From positions 1 to 36,933 of the forward strand of contig JBAUTB010000058.1 of the NCBI GenBank assembly GCA_049582005.1: 36,933 bases of DNA, given 5' to 3'. Shown here in pieces: positions 8,321 through 16,921 of this stretch. The notes below the pieces were generated by a model. That model saw only the letters and a list, made by a program, of their open reading frames with translations. It searched no databases and had not been told where the DNA came from. Made by a program: the position numbers and the translations under genes. Every line of letters starts with the position of its first letter. Position 1 is the first letter of the stretch. This DNA is from Sivonenia sp049582005 (GTDB taxonomy: Bacteria; Cyanobacteriota; Cyanobacteriia; Gloeobacterales; PMM-0068).

Positions 8321-9133
8321 TCACTTTTTAACTTCTACGGTATATCCCCTCTGGCGTAATTGTCTTGCCATAATTTGGGCACGTCGATCACTGTCATAAG
8401 CGGCCATCTGCATATAGGTGCGACCATCGATGACCCGAGGATAAGCCCCGGGAGCTATTGCTTTGAGTTTACTCAAGTCTTTAGCTCCATTTACAGGAAC
8501 GAATACGTAGTAATAGCCATATCCTTGGAAGGTAGAAGAAGTAGCTGGTTTATCGGCACGGGTAGATTTTTTCTGGGCCGCGACAGCAGCCACAGGTTTG
8601 GGAACTGGTTGTACACCTTTAGTCATAGAAGGCTGCCCTTGAGTCGGTGGTTTAGGCTGAATCTTCGGTTTCGAAGCTATGGCCCGAGAAGGTTCAGGCT
8701 TAGCACTATTCTTGGGAAGGGGTGTTACTGATTTCAGATTACTCCCACTTTTTGAAGTACTGGTAGGTTGGCTAGGAGCAGGAGTCGTAAGCTTTCTTTG
8801 CCCTCCACCGTTGGTAAAAAGCCAGATAATGCTGCCCAGAGAGATCAGAATGATGGCTCCTACAACAGCGGTCAGAGGCGAGAGGCTAAGAATCTTGGGA
8901 GCGGTCTGTGGATTCTGAGTTTTCCCGAACGCAGGTGATGCTTCCGAGGACACAGCCACCAATTGTGGTGTTTGAGCATTCGAGGGTTTTTGAGTCTGCT
9001 GGCGCCACTTGCGGAAGCTTTCCAGTTCTGTATTGAGGTCATAATTCAGACCCCTTAAGGCAAGCCTAAGGTTTCGGATTGCCTGCGCGTCTAAGGGAAC
9101 ATTCTTAGGGTCACCGGGAGAAGACTGGGTCAT
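8321..9133 (-). CDS. Single-pass membrane protein with SPOR-like C-terminus
   Basis: This 270-residue protein has a cytoplasmic N-terminal region of about 85 residues, one membrane helix (residues about 88-108, LTAVVGAIILISLGSIIWLF), a long Pro/Lys/Ser/Thr-rich linker and a C-terminal domain. That domain (about 200-270: YYYVFVPVNGAKDLSKLKAI, then RTYMQMAAYDSDRRAQ, then LRQRGYTVEV) resembles SPOR-type modules that bind denuded peptidoglycan glycan. Its ATG overlaps the stop of the upstream sigma-like gene by four bases (ATGA), so the pair is probably translationally coupled. An anti-sigma or envelope-sensing role is my inference from topology and coupling; a role in cell-wall processes is the alternative. 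Confidence 0.7.
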   Translation of the reverse strand: MTQSSPGDPKNVPLDAQAIRNLRLALRGLNYDLNTELESFRKWRQQTQKPSNAQTPQLVAVSSEASPAFGKTQNPQTAPKILSLSPLTAVVGAIILISLGSIIWLFTNGGGQRKLTTPAPSQPTSTSKSGSNLKSVTPLPKNSAKPEPSRAIASKPKIQPKPPTQGQPSMTKGVQPVPKPVAAVAAQKKSTRADKPATSSTFQGYGYYYVFVPVNGAKDLSKLKAIAPGAYPRVIDGRTYMQMAAYDSDRRAQIMARQLRQRGYTVEVKK

Positions 9134-9738
9134 GACGTTACCTCAAAGTAAATCGAGTATATATCTTGAGGAATAGCTTGCAAAACTTGGCGACGAGCCT
9201 GTTGGAGCTGCACGGACAAATCTTCAGGGGTGAGGATATAACCTTCAAGGCTTAGGGTTGTTATGGCTTCATCGGCGGGGACTTCGAGTACATCACAGAG
9301 AACCAAAAGCAGCCTTTTCGGTTGAGATAGTTCGTCTATGGCATTGCGCAAAAAAGGCACCAGCGGAACGGGAATTTCTCCAGAGCGCAAATAGGGCGGT
9401 AATTCATTCGGAACCTTTACCAGAGTCCGAGCAACACGGGCCACTAGCCATGAAATAAAACGTTCTCTGCGGGTATCAAACTGTGAGAGTTCTTTATAAA
9501 CTTGACTCCACAAAGTAGCCTGCAAGCCGACCAGTTCAACGGGCATGGTGACAGGGCCATATTTTAGCAAGGACTGTACCAATGCTTGATGACGACAATA
9601 GAGGGCCAGGAAATATCGCCCCTCTTGGGGCTGCGTGAGCGCCAAAGATACCAGCTCGGCATCCTCTTTGCTAGATAAAGCGCGGACCCATTCGACTTCA
9701 CATTCTCCGGTTACAAACGGCCTGACTAAAGCGTCCAT
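9130..9738 (-). CDS. Sigma-70-like (ECF-type) protein, second copy
   Basis: The 202 residues have the layout of a small sigma factor. A region-2-like part (EGRYFLALYCRHQALVQSLL, then LWSQVYKELSQFDTRRERFISWL) is followed by a region-4-like part (DELSQPKRLLLVLCDVLEVPADEAITTL, then LQQARRQVLQAIP). The helix-turn-helix is not sharply recognisable, so the protein may be a divergent sigma factor or a sigma-derived regulator. It is a clear paralog of the protein at 9942-10598: both share QEGRYFLALYCR, LWSQVY, a PVPLVPFLR motif and the IPQDIYxxYFE ending. It overlaps the SPOR-like membrane protein by four bases. Moderate confidence for family, low for function. Confidence 0.65.
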   Translation of the reverse strand: MDALVRPFVTGECEVEWVRALSSKEDAELVSLALTQPQEGRYFLALYCRHQALVQSLLKYGPVTMPVELVGLQATLWSQVYKELSQFDTRRERFISWLVARVARTLVKVPNELPPYLRSGEIPVPLVPFLRNAIDELSQPKRLLLVLCDVLEVPADEAITTLSLEGYILTPEDLSVQLQQARRQVLQAIPQDIYSIYFEVTS

Positions 9739-9941
9739 GTTAGTCCAGGATGCTTTGAGCGTATGGATAAGCCCAAAGTTTCATTGGGGAAAGAGAGTAT
9801 CGTCATAGGTCGGCATAACTGTCATCGGAGTTAGTTTACCTATGACTTAAAGCTACACGGAACGTTGATTCTACCTGAATCGCGTGTTCTATTTAGAGGA
9901 AAGGCCTTTCAGCGTAAGTAATTACGCTGAGTTAGGAAGTC

Positions 9942-10598
9942 TTAGGCGTTGGAAGGCAAGTCAGACTTTTTTTCAAAATACATCGTGTAAATATCTTGGG
10001 GAAGGGCTCCCAAAACTTGGTAGTTTGCCCGCTGAAGCTGAGTTGCCAGTTCTTCCTCTGTGAGCGTATACCCCTCCTTATCGAGCATCTCAAGCATTTC
10101 AGAGATAGGAAAATCCATGATTTCATGAAGAATTAAGAGTAGCCTTTGGGGCTGGGGCAACTCATCAAGGGCACGACGCAAAAAAGGTACCAAGGGTACG
10201 GGAACTTTCCCTGAGCTCAGAGAAAGAGGCAATTCATCAGAAATGTTGGCCAATGTCTTAGCGACCTGGGTAACCAGCCATGAGACAAAACGATCCTGCC
10301 GGAGGTCGAATTGCCGAAGATTATCGTAGACCTGGCTCCACAAAGTGGCTTCTAAACGTATTACCTCTGCGGACCTTTTGTCTGGCTTCAGGCAGAGGAG
10401 AGATTCTACCAATCCTCGATAACGACAGTACAGAGCTAAAAAATAGCGGCCTTCCTGGGGTCTAGCGAGCGCTAAAGCGACTAGTTCGGTGTCATCCTTC
10501 CCTGCCAGACCATAGAGCGACTCGACCTGGCTCACAGCCTGGAACAATGGCTGCGCCAAACTGTCCGCAGAGTTGGAGGATGTTTTGGCAGGATTCAT
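9942..10598 (-). CDS. Sigma-70-like (ECF-type) protein, first copy
   Basis: This is the 218-residue paralog of the neighbouring gene at 9130-9738. The same parts can be seen: QEGRYFLALYCRYRGLVESL, LWSQVYDNLRQFDLRQDRFVSWL, then ALDELPQPQRLLLILHEIM and LQRANYQVLGALPQDIYTMYFE. This copy keeps a more ordinary region-4 look (LPQPQRLLLILHE) than the other. The 203 bases between the copies hold no gene I recognise. A 22-base tandem repeat lies 27-70 bases upstream of its start and may carry its promoter. Target genes cannot be inferred from the window. Confidence 0.65.
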   Translation of the reverse strand: MNPAKTSSNSADSLAQPLFQAVSQVESLYGLAGKDDTELVALALARPQEGRYFLALYCRYRGLVESLLCLKPDKRSAEVIRLEATLWSQVYDNLRQFDLRQDRFVSWLVTQVAKTLANISDELPLSLSSGKVPVPLVPFLRRALDELPQPQRLLLILHEIMDFPISEMLEMLDKEGYTLTEEELATQLQRANYQVLGALPQDIYTMYFEKKSDLPSNA

Positions 10599-10624
10599 AG
10601 ACCCAGGATTCTATCGGGGAGATT

Positions 10625-10668
10625 GGTGTAATAGTACATAGACTCAGGTGTAATAGTACATAGACTCA
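10625..10668. repeat. 22-bp perfect tandem direct repeat upstream of a sigma-like gene
   Basis: Two identical adjacent units of 22 bases (10625-10646 and 10647-10668) lie just upstream of the minus-strand sigma-like gene starting at 10598. Each unit read on the minus strand contains TATGTACTATTAC, which could act as a -10 region or as a paired regulator site. Function is inference. Confidence 0.85.
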
Positions 10669-10702
10669 ATAGTTCTTTTCATTTTTATAACGTATGTCTA
10701 AA

Positions 10703-11416
10703 TCATACAAAAACATGAGATTCCGGCTGAATGACAAGCTCTGTAGGGATAGCAGGGCTTTCCAAACTAAGAGCAAAAGCAATGGCACTGGCAACTTGTT
10801 CAGGACGAAGCATTTTGTCCCGCTGCACTTTCATACCCGCCTCATCCCAAAAAGGAGAGTCGATGCCACCTAGATAGAGCAAGGTGAAACGGACATTGGC
10901 ACGTTTCAAATCTAAAGCCATGCTTTTGGTTAATCCTACAACTCCAAACTTGGAAGCACAGTAGCCCGCAGCCTTAGCCATGGGGTACTGTCCCAAGATG
11001 CCAGGAATATTGAAAATATGACCACCTGCCGTGCCGAAGGCTAAAGCAGCCGCTTGTGCAACTAAAAACGTTCCTTTTAGATTTAGGGCAATCATCTGGT
11101 CAAATTCTTCTTCCGTCAGCATCTGAATCGTTTTGAGGCGACCGATGCCAGCACTATTGATTACGACATCCACCTGCCCATAGTGGGCCTTAGTTTTAGC
11201 AAAAAGAGCTTCCACCTGAGACTTGACCGTGATATCCCCAGAGACAGATAGGACACCATCCGCACCTAATTCTCGACAGCTCTGCGCCAAAACGTCCAAC
11301 GCTGCCGGATCACGCGCTGCCAACACCAAGGGATACCCTGATTTAGCCAGGGTTTGGGCTGTGGCACGACCAATTCCGCCCGTGGCTCCTACGATCACAA
11401 CTACTTTTTCTGACAT
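10703..11416 (-). CDS. Short-chain dehydrogenase/reductase with atypical active site
   Basis: The protein has a Rossmann-fold SDR pattern over 237 residues: GATGGIG cofactor loop at 10-16, NSAG near 86, and the YxxxK pair in GYCASKFGVVGLTK. The catalytic serine normally found 13 residues before the tyrosine is not present; the segment reads FNIPGILGQ, with glycine at that place. I believe this NIPGILG form recurs in a cyanobacterial SDR subgroup, so it may be a lineage feature rather than damage. Substrate is unknown. The cofactor-loop arginine (AARDPAAL) suggests NADP(H). It stands alone between the sigma-like genes and the deaminase. Confidence 0.85.
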   Translation of the reverse strand: MSEKVVVIVGATGGIGRATAQTLAKSGYPLVLAARDPAALDVLAQSCRELGADGVLSVSGDITVKSQVEALFAKTKAHYGQVDVVINSAGIGRLKTIQMLTEEEFDQMIALNLKGTFLVAQAAALAFGTAGGHIFNIPGILGQYPMAKAAGYCASKFGVVGLTKSMALDLKRANVRFTLLYLGGIDSPFWDEAGMKVQRDKMLRPEQVASAIAFALSLESPAIPTELVIQPESHVFV

Positions 11417-11592
11417 GGCATCGGTTCTTCGGTTCTATAGTTCTTCCCATTGTATGAAGAAATGTAAATTTGGCATCTAAATTTAAGGGGTGGTTGAGGC
11501 TGAAAACACGCGATCTGTCCCTAATAAAGGAGGACTTTTGAAAATCAGTGCGTAGCCTTTGAGCAGCTATTTTTCTAAATAATTTTCAAATC

Positions 11593-12027
11593 TCAAAGCT
11601 GACCAATATCTTCATTCCAGAGTGCTGGATTTTTTTGGATAAATTCTTTCATCAAGTTCTTGCATTCATCCAAGTCAAAATTAATAACTTCTACTCCATG
11701 AGATTCCATAAATTCTGTAGCACCAGGAAAGGTCTCAGACTCACCAACCATAACTTTCTTGATGCCAAATTGGACCACCGCTCCAGCACAGAGGTAGCAA
11801 GGACATAGCGTCGAATACAGAATAGTCCCTCTATAGGTTCCAATTCTTCCTGCATTACGCAAACAATCTATTTCGGCATGGAGGATAGGATCTTTTTTTT
11901 GCACCCGCTGATTGTGTCCTCGGCCAATAATTTTGTTCTCTTTTACTAAAATAGACCCAATCGGAATTCCACCACTATTGAGACCTTTTATCGCTTCTTC
12001 AATCGCCGCTTGCATAAAGTTATCCAT
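11593..12027 (-). CDS. Cytosine deaminase, yeast Fcy1-like, zinc-dependent
   Basis: This belongs to the CMP/dCMP-type deaminase superfamily: HAEIDCLRNAG supplies a zinc histidine and the proton-shuttling glutamate, and PCYLCAG supplies two zinc cysteines. Beyond these motifs it resembles the small fungal cytosine deaminase Fcy1 rather than bacterial CodA or tRNA deaminase TadA: IPIGSILV, GRGHNQR, DPILHAEID, a long MESHGVEVINFD stretch, and the NPALWNEDIG ending all have counterparts there. It would convert cytosine to uracil plus ammonia. The length of 144 residues is close to Fcy1 (158). Base composition looks more AT-rich than its neighbours. Related nucleobase deamination (for example of guanine) cannot be excluded. 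Confidence 0.8.
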   Translation of the reverse strand: MDNFMQAAIEEAIKGLNSGGIPIGSILVKENKIIGRGHNQRVQKKDPILHAEIDCLRNAGRIGTYRGTILYSTLCPCYLCAGAVVQFGIKKVMVGESETFPGATEFMESHGVEVINFDLDECKNLMKEFIQKNPALWNEDIGQL

Positions 12028-12254
12028 AGGTTTCGCTCTGTACTTCTGTTTGGAATTTTACCCGCAGCTTAGGCCAAATCACGATTCAGCATAAGAAGTT
12101 GATTGTGGAGAGAGCAATAGTCTGCTTCTAGCTTTATGGGGCTACGTCTACCTCGTGAAATATGTCGCATTCCGCAATATTCGGATCAAAGCCCTGTCAA
12201 CTGATGGAAAATGGTCAGCGAGTAGGCGTAGCTTCTGGAAGCTAAGGTTGTGTA

Positions 12255-14246
12255 ATGCCCACTGATTTATTGCAACGGAAACAAACTCATTTTGTCTTGT
12301 GGCGTCCGGGAGTAGTCAGCCCTGGTCCTGCTGTTTACCTCAGCACCCTAGAGGCCGATTCATCGTCCCTGACTGCGTTTAAAGAAATTGCACTCATTCA
12401 ATCTGAACTATTTCCAGACCTTTGGGAGACAGCAGCCAAAGACTGTGGCCTAGTCGATGGTCAGGTCTACTTCTATTGGTTCAAAGTCCACAACACTGAC
12501 CCCTACGATGTCGCGAGTTCACATCAAGTTCTTTATTGCACCGATCCGACGGCCTGGACGGTAGACCGCCGTTTTCTGGCACCAAAGCCCTCCGAACCAG
12601 GAGGGATAACCAGCATGGACCCAGCCAGCGTACTACTCTATCGAGAGAACAAACTGATTCCCTGTGATCCTGGCGGACAGATCGCAAACTGGGAAGGAGA
12701 TAGCCTACATCATTTGCCTTCCAATAATCGACTGGTTATCTATGAATTGCCTACGCGCTGGGCACGGATCCATGCAAACCGCCAAGTTGAAGAAGGTAAG
12801 GGGACTTTTCAGGATGTACTATCTCTGCTCTTAACAGAATGCAGTAGTTTTATTTGTCCGGCAACCCTCAACAACCGTGCTCATCTTATTGAACTGGGCA
12901 TCAATGCTTTAGAGCTTTTGCCACCAGCTGATAGTGACGATGACTTGAATTGGGGTTATGGTACTGCCAACTTTTTTGCTGCAGATTTTGACTTGGGTTT
13001 TCCAGAGGGGCAGACAGCACCCACAGCTTCCACTGATTTAGTTAATTTGATTAAGATCTGCCATCAGCAGGGGATTCGTTTTTTCAAGGATGCTGTTATG
13101 TCCTTTGCCCGAAATAACCCCTATCGCAACATTAATTTTTCAGACTTTTATGTCAAATTCAATAGTGGCGATCCAGAGCAGGAAGCTAGAGATGGATTTG
13201 GTGGAGATTTATTCAAATATCGATATGAAGTAGAAGGCTACGACCCAATTACAGGCAAAAATACAAAATTGTATCCAGCCCGTCAATATATGAAAGCTTA
13301 TATCAGCCATTGGATGGAATATTATCGAATCAATGGTTTACGATTAGATAGTGTCAACAACATTGACAATTACGACTTTCTAGAAGAACTTAAAGGGTTT
13401 TCTCGGGCTCTCTGGCAGAGACGTGGAGGCAGAGATGATCAGTTCTTAGTGGTCGGAGAAGAGCTGAGTGTGCCCATCGCCATGGTCCAGCAGCATCGAT
13501 TGGATGGCATGTGGAATGAGCGTTTCAAGCAAATTATACGTCAGGTAATTTTGGGCAGGAATGTTGATGATGAACCTAGCTTTGAATGGAATGTGCGCAA
13601 ACTGATTGACTGCCGGAATCTCGGTTTTGAAGATGGCTCAGAAGCCGTCAATTATTTAACCTCTCATGATGTGGGGGGTATAGGGAATGAACGTATTTAT
13701 AACTGGCTTCATAACCATGGAATCCTCGAAACAGAACAGCGCATTAAACTAGCTTTTGTCTGTTTGTTAACTGCTGTAGGAATTCCAATGATCTTGGCAG
13801 GCGATGAATTTGCAGACCAACAGGATTTACCGACAACCGATGCTCAAAAGCAAGTTGACCCTGTCAATTACAGCCGGATGCAAGATGCCTGGCGACAACG
13901 AATCTTTGCCTATGTCACTCGACTGATTAATTTGCGAACCACTGCTGATGCTTTAGCAAGCAATGAAACGAATTTTATTCATGTTGATTTTAGCGATGGG
14001 AAACGGGTCTTGGTTTGGCAACGGGGAACAAGAGAAAATCCCGTGATCGTAGTCGCCAATTTTTCTGACTACATTAGCCCGACTGGCGCAGATTATTATA
14101 TCCCCCACTGGCCCCTAACTCCGACGGGGGCAATATGGCGAGAGGTTACGCAGGAACGGGATGTCCCTATTTCATGGATTGGCAGAGAACCGATTTTTCC
14201 CTGGGAAGCAAAGGTTTATACGTTGAGGCAGGGTGTGCGTGAATGA
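12255..14246 (+). CDS. GH13 alpha-amylase family glycoside hydrolase
   Basis: The enzyme is predicted to act on alpha-glucans such as glycogen. An N-terminal beta-sandwich resembling CBM48 (residues about 10-110) precedes the catalytic barrel. The four GH13 regions can be traced: DAVMSFARN (region I, atypical), GLRLDSV with the nucleophile D365, VVGEELS with the acid/base E402, and LTSHDVGG with H471-D472. A C-terminal beta-domain follows (VLVWQRG, then VIVVANFSDY). The length of 663 residues suits debranching or amylase-like members. It resembles branching/debranching enzymes in its N-terminus, but specificity cannot be settled from the motifs. It is convergent with folP and separated by a palindromic repeat element. 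Confidence 0.85.
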   Translation: MPTDLLQRKQTHFVLWRPGVVSPGPAVYLSTLEADSSSLTAFKEIALIQSELFPDLWETAAKDCGLVDGQVYFYWFKVHNTDPYDVASSHQVLYCTDPTAWTVDRRFLAPKPSEPGGITSMDPASVLLYRENKLIPCDPGGQIANWEGDSLHHLPSNNRLVIYELPTRWARIHANRQVEEGKGTFQDVLSLLLTECSSFICPATLNNRAHLIELGINALELLPPADSDDDLNWGYGTANFFAADFDLGFPEGQTAPTASTDLVNLIKICHQQGIRFFKDAVMSFARNNPYRNINFSDFYVKFNSGDPEQEARDGFGGDLFKYRYEVEGYDPITGKNTKLYPARQYMKAYISHWMEYYRINGLRLDSVNNIDNYDFLEELKGFSRALWQRRGGRDDQFLVVGEELSVPIAMVQQHRLDGMWNERFKQIIRQVILGRNVDDEPSFEWNVRKLIDCRNLGFEDGSEAVNYLTSHDVGGIGNERIYNWLHNHGILETEQRIKLAFVCLLTAVGIPMILAGDEFADQQDLPTTDAQKQVDPVNYSRMQDAWRQRIFAYVTRLINLRTTADALASNETNFIHVDFSDGKRVLVWQRGTRENPVIVVANFSDYISPTGADYYIPHWPLTPTGAIWREVTQERDVPISWIGREPIFPWEAKVYTLRQGVRE

Positions 14247-14341
14247 GACGCGATATATCGCGTCTGTACAGGAGGAGAGGAGGATATAGGCGCGAGTTAT
14301 TGCGCCTAAAGATATATTTCATGCAATCGAGCATGATTGCA
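14246..14341. repeat. Palindromic repeat element between convergent genes (copy A)
   Basis: Three hairpins lie between the GH13 gene and folP: a perfect 20-base palindrome (AGACGCGATATATCGCGTCT, 14246-14265), a 7-bp stem at 14287-14308 (TAGGCGC/GCGCCTA) and a 7-bp stem at 14322-14341 (TGCAATC/GATTGCA). An inverted, shorter copy with the same first palindrome and the same GATTGCATGAAATA segment occurs at 30076-30121. The hairpins could also serve as a two-way terminator. Confidence 0.85.
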
Positions 14342-14346
14342 GTGTA

Positions 14347-15372
14347 TTAAGGCCCCAGAACAGCCTGAGCCATCCGAATCACCTGCATCATCATCGCCAC
14401 ATCATGAATCCGAAAAATATGGGCTCCTTGAGCAAGAGCTAAGGCTGTGGTGGCAGCAGTTCCCCAAACCCGATGTTTGGGTTCATTCAGCCCTAAAACT
14501 TTGCCAATAAAGCTTTTACGGGAAGTTCCGATCAGAATCGGGCAGCCCAAACTGCGAAATTCTCCGAGTCGGCGCAGCAATTCCAGATTGTGCTCCACGG
14601 TTTTACCAAAGCCAATACCGGGGTCTATGCTGATGCGCTCAGAAGCTATTCCCGCCGCTTGAGCACTTTCCACGCGTTGAGCGAGAAACTCATACACTTC
14701 ATCCACCACATAATCGTAGTGAGGTTCTTGCTGCATCGTTCCTGGTGTGCCCTGCATATGCATCAGAATCACAGGACAGTTGTGCTGGGCAAGTACAGCA
14801 AACATCTGCGGGTCAGCTCCTGCTGAAATGTCATTGATGATGTTGGCCCCCGCTTTAAGGGCTTCCTCTGCAACTATTGCCTTATTCGTATCGATTGAAA
14901 TAGGTGCATCGGTGAATTCGCGCAATTCTTCAATCACCGGAATTACCCGACGCAACTCTTCTTCTATAGAGACTGATGCTGCGCCCGGACGGGTAGACTC
15001 CCCACCCACATCAATCAGGTCTGCTCCGTCCTTGAGCATCTCTAGGGCATGCTCAATGGCTTTCGGTAATTCATCAAACATCCCGCCATCGGAGAAGCTA
15101 TCGGGCGTGATATTGAGTACGCCCATGATGTAGGGCCGTTCCCAATCCAGGGTTACTTTTCCTAGGGACCAAGGACTTGGTTTATCGTGTGCCCGTTCCC
15201 ACACCGCACGTAAGGCTGGGTCTTTCGCGGGTTCTGGAGTCCACAGGACGATGCCTTGATCTTTGGCTAAAGCATAGGCAGGAGATTCTTTTTCATTGAG
15301 GCTATCTCCCCATATATAGAATCGTGCTCCACCAGGAGGTTCAGAGAGCGTTTCAAGAAGACGGATAGGCAT
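14347..15372 (-). CDS. folP: Dihydropteroate synthase FolP with N-terminal extension
   Basis: FolP joins p-aminobenzoate to the pterin diphosphate in folate synthesis. Signature motifs are strong: MGVLNITPDSFSDGG at about residue 83, DVGGESTRPGA, SIDTNKAIVAEEAL, NDISAG, DPGIGFGKT and GTSRKSFIG. The 341-residue open frame is about 60 residues longer at the N-terminus than usual. The extra part (GARFYIWGDSLNEKES, then LWTPEPAKDPALRAVWERA) has no motif I recognise. Either the true start is internal or the extension is a real addition. It precedes the region with murG on the same strand, 64 bases after it, with no clear functional link. Confidence 0.93.
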   Translation of the reverse strand: MPIRLLETLSEPPGGARFYIWGDSLNEKESPAYALAKDQGIVLWTPEPAKDPALRAVWERAHDKPSPWSLGKVTLDWERPYIMGVLNITPDSFSDGGMFDELPKAIEHALEMLKDGADLIDVGGESTRPGAASVSIEEELRRVIPVIEELREFTDAPISIDTNKAIVAEEALKAGANIINDISAGADPQMFAVLAQHNCPVILMHMQGTPGTMQQEPHYDYVVDEVYEFLAQRVESAQAAGIASERISIDPGIGFGKTVEHNLELLRRLGEFRSLGCPILIGTSRKSFIGKVLGLNEPKHRVWGTAATTALALAQGAHIFRIHDVAMMMQVIRMAQAVLGP

Positions 15373-15436
15373 TGGATGACGGCTAACGAGCGTACTTCTA
15401 AGATAGTGTGAGAACTATCGCTCTAGGGACCTGGCC

Positions 15437-16510
15437 TCATGGGCTCACCAATTTTCTGAGTAGTTCGGCGGTGTCCTGAGCGGCTTTCGGTTTTGCTAAT
15501 GCTTGCGCCTTTTGACCCATCGTTTTAAGGGTTTGGGGGCTGTCAAAAAGTTCTAAAACTAAACGGGTAAACTGGGCGTGTTCTATCTGACGTTCTTGAA
15601 ACATCAAAGCGGCCCCTCTGCGGACGAGGGTCTGAGCATTAAAGGTTTGATGATCTTCTGCCGCAAAGGGATAGGGCACCAGAATAGAAGGACGTCCCGT
15701 AGCCATCAGTTCTGTGATCGTTCCAGCCCCTGCTCTAGAAATAACCAAATCGGCCCGGTAGTAGAGGGGTCCCATTTGATTCCAAAAAGGTAGGGGCAAA
15801 TAATAAGGGGACGTAGGGGCTACGGCCACCACGCGATCGTACTCTCCTTGCCCTGTCAAATGAACGGTATAAATTCCACGTCCTATCCAATCAGGCAGAC
15901 TATCGATAATGACTTGATTTAGGCCTCTAGCGCCTTGGGAACCTCCAAGCACAACAATCACCGGTGCCTCGGCTGGGATTGCTACTCCTTCTAAAGGGCT
16001 TGGGGCTATACAATCTTCCCGGAAAGGAGTCCCCACCCATGTTCCTTTACCGTTGAGATGGGCTCGGGCCTCATCAAAACCCAGCGCTAAACTATCCACC
16101 AAGGGCGCAAGAACGCGTGTCACTTTGCCGGGTAGCGCATTGGACTCATGGAGCAATACGGGTATGCCCAAGCTTCGAGCCGCTAAGATGCTCGGCCCTG
16201 CGATATACCCCCCTGTAGAGAAAACCGCTTTCGCTTGGATCTTTTGGAGGAGATTACGCACCTGAAACGTGGAACGGACCAGTTTGGATCCGGCGCTCAA
16301 CCATTGACTAGGACGAAGCAATCCTTCGACCGAAACCTTCGTTAATGGATAGTCTTTCGCCACCAGTTGTTCCTCTAAACGCCCAGGAACCCCTAACCAG
16401 TGAATATCAAATTCCTGAAGCTCCTTAGCTACCGCTAAGGCAGGAAAGATATGTCCCCCGGTACCACTGGCTGCAACCAGGATAGATTTTTTCTGAGCAT
16501 TCATAGGCAT
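15437..16510 (-). CDS. murG: MurG, UDP-GlcNAc transferase of lipid II synthesis
   Basis: MurG adds N-acetylglucosamine to lipid I at the cytoplasmic face of the membrane to make lipid II. The glycine-rich loop GTGGHIFPALAVA near the N-terminus and the UDP-GlcNAc site (SRAGAGTITELMATGRPSILVP, shown in part as GAGTITELMA) are canonical, as is the DHQTFNA motif. I place the start at the ATG at 16510; an ATG at 16504 and a GTG at 16519 are also in frame and no ribosome-binding site decides among them. The length of about 357 residues is normal. The divergent neighbour is the DUF3134 gene. Confidence 0.95.
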   Translation of the reverse strand: MPMNAQKKSILVAASGTGGHIFPALAVAKELQEFDIHWLGVPGRLEEQLVAKDYPLTKVSVEGLLRPSQWLSAGSKLVRSTFQVRNLLQKIQAKAVFSTGGYIAGPSILAARSLGIPVLLHESNALPGKVTRVLAPLVDSLALGFDEARAHLNGKGTWVGTPFREDCIAPSPLEGVAIPAEAPVIVVLGGSQGARGLNQVIIDSLPDWIGRGIYTVHLTGQGEYDRVVAVAPTSPYYLPLPFWNQMGPLYYRADLVISRAGAGTITELMATGRPSILVPYPFAAEDHQTFNAQTLVRRGAALMFQERQIEHAQFTRLVLELFDSPQTLKTMGQKAQALAKPKAAQDTAELLRKLVSP

Positions 16511-16705
16511 CTTGAGCACAGCGCGAATAGTATCACGTTTATAGAGGCATTACAGGGGCCATCGTTAACCGTCAAGTCTTTGGGGGATTCAAACTGTCTA
16601 GAGTCAATTTCACAGCAGGAGGACCTTGAAAAATACACCCGTTATCCCCCCTGCCATAGAAGCCCAAAAAAGGTAAGATTAAAGACTGCCTATCAATTGA
16701 AAACT

Positions 16706-16918
16706 ATGCGCAATCCCATGTTGAGAGAGGAGCCTCGCTACGAAAAAGCTCCTGTACTTCCTTCTAATAACCGCGAAGGCATCCTGGAATGGCTCCAAAA
16801 GAGCGGAAAGATTGTTGCTCGTCAAAGCACCATTGCCTTGTCTGAAGATGAAGAAGAAGACATTGATGACCTTTTTGATGACGATGATAGCGACGACGCT
16901 GTTGTAGAAGAAGACTAA
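16706..16918 (+). CDS. DUF3134 family small acidic protein
   Basis: This 70-residue cyanobacterial protein has no known function. Its N-terminal half (MRNPMLREEPRYEKAPVLP, then ILEWLQKSGKIVARQ) is the conserved part of the family, and its end is almost entirely Asp and Glu. I start it at the ATG at 16706, since upstream in-frame codons overlap murG antisense and have no family match. The stop codon lies three bases before the ubiX start, so the two are likely in one transcript. Confidence 0.85.
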   Translation: MRNPMLREEPRYEKAPVLPSNNREGILEWLQKSGKIVARQSTIALSEDEEEDIDDLFDDDDSDDAVVEED

Positions 16919-16921
16919 ACT

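Noticed and set aside
16451..16705. Upstream in-frame extension of the DUF3134 gene
   Set aside because: It overlaps the murG start in antisense and has no match to the family; the ATG at 16706 gives the full conserved protein.
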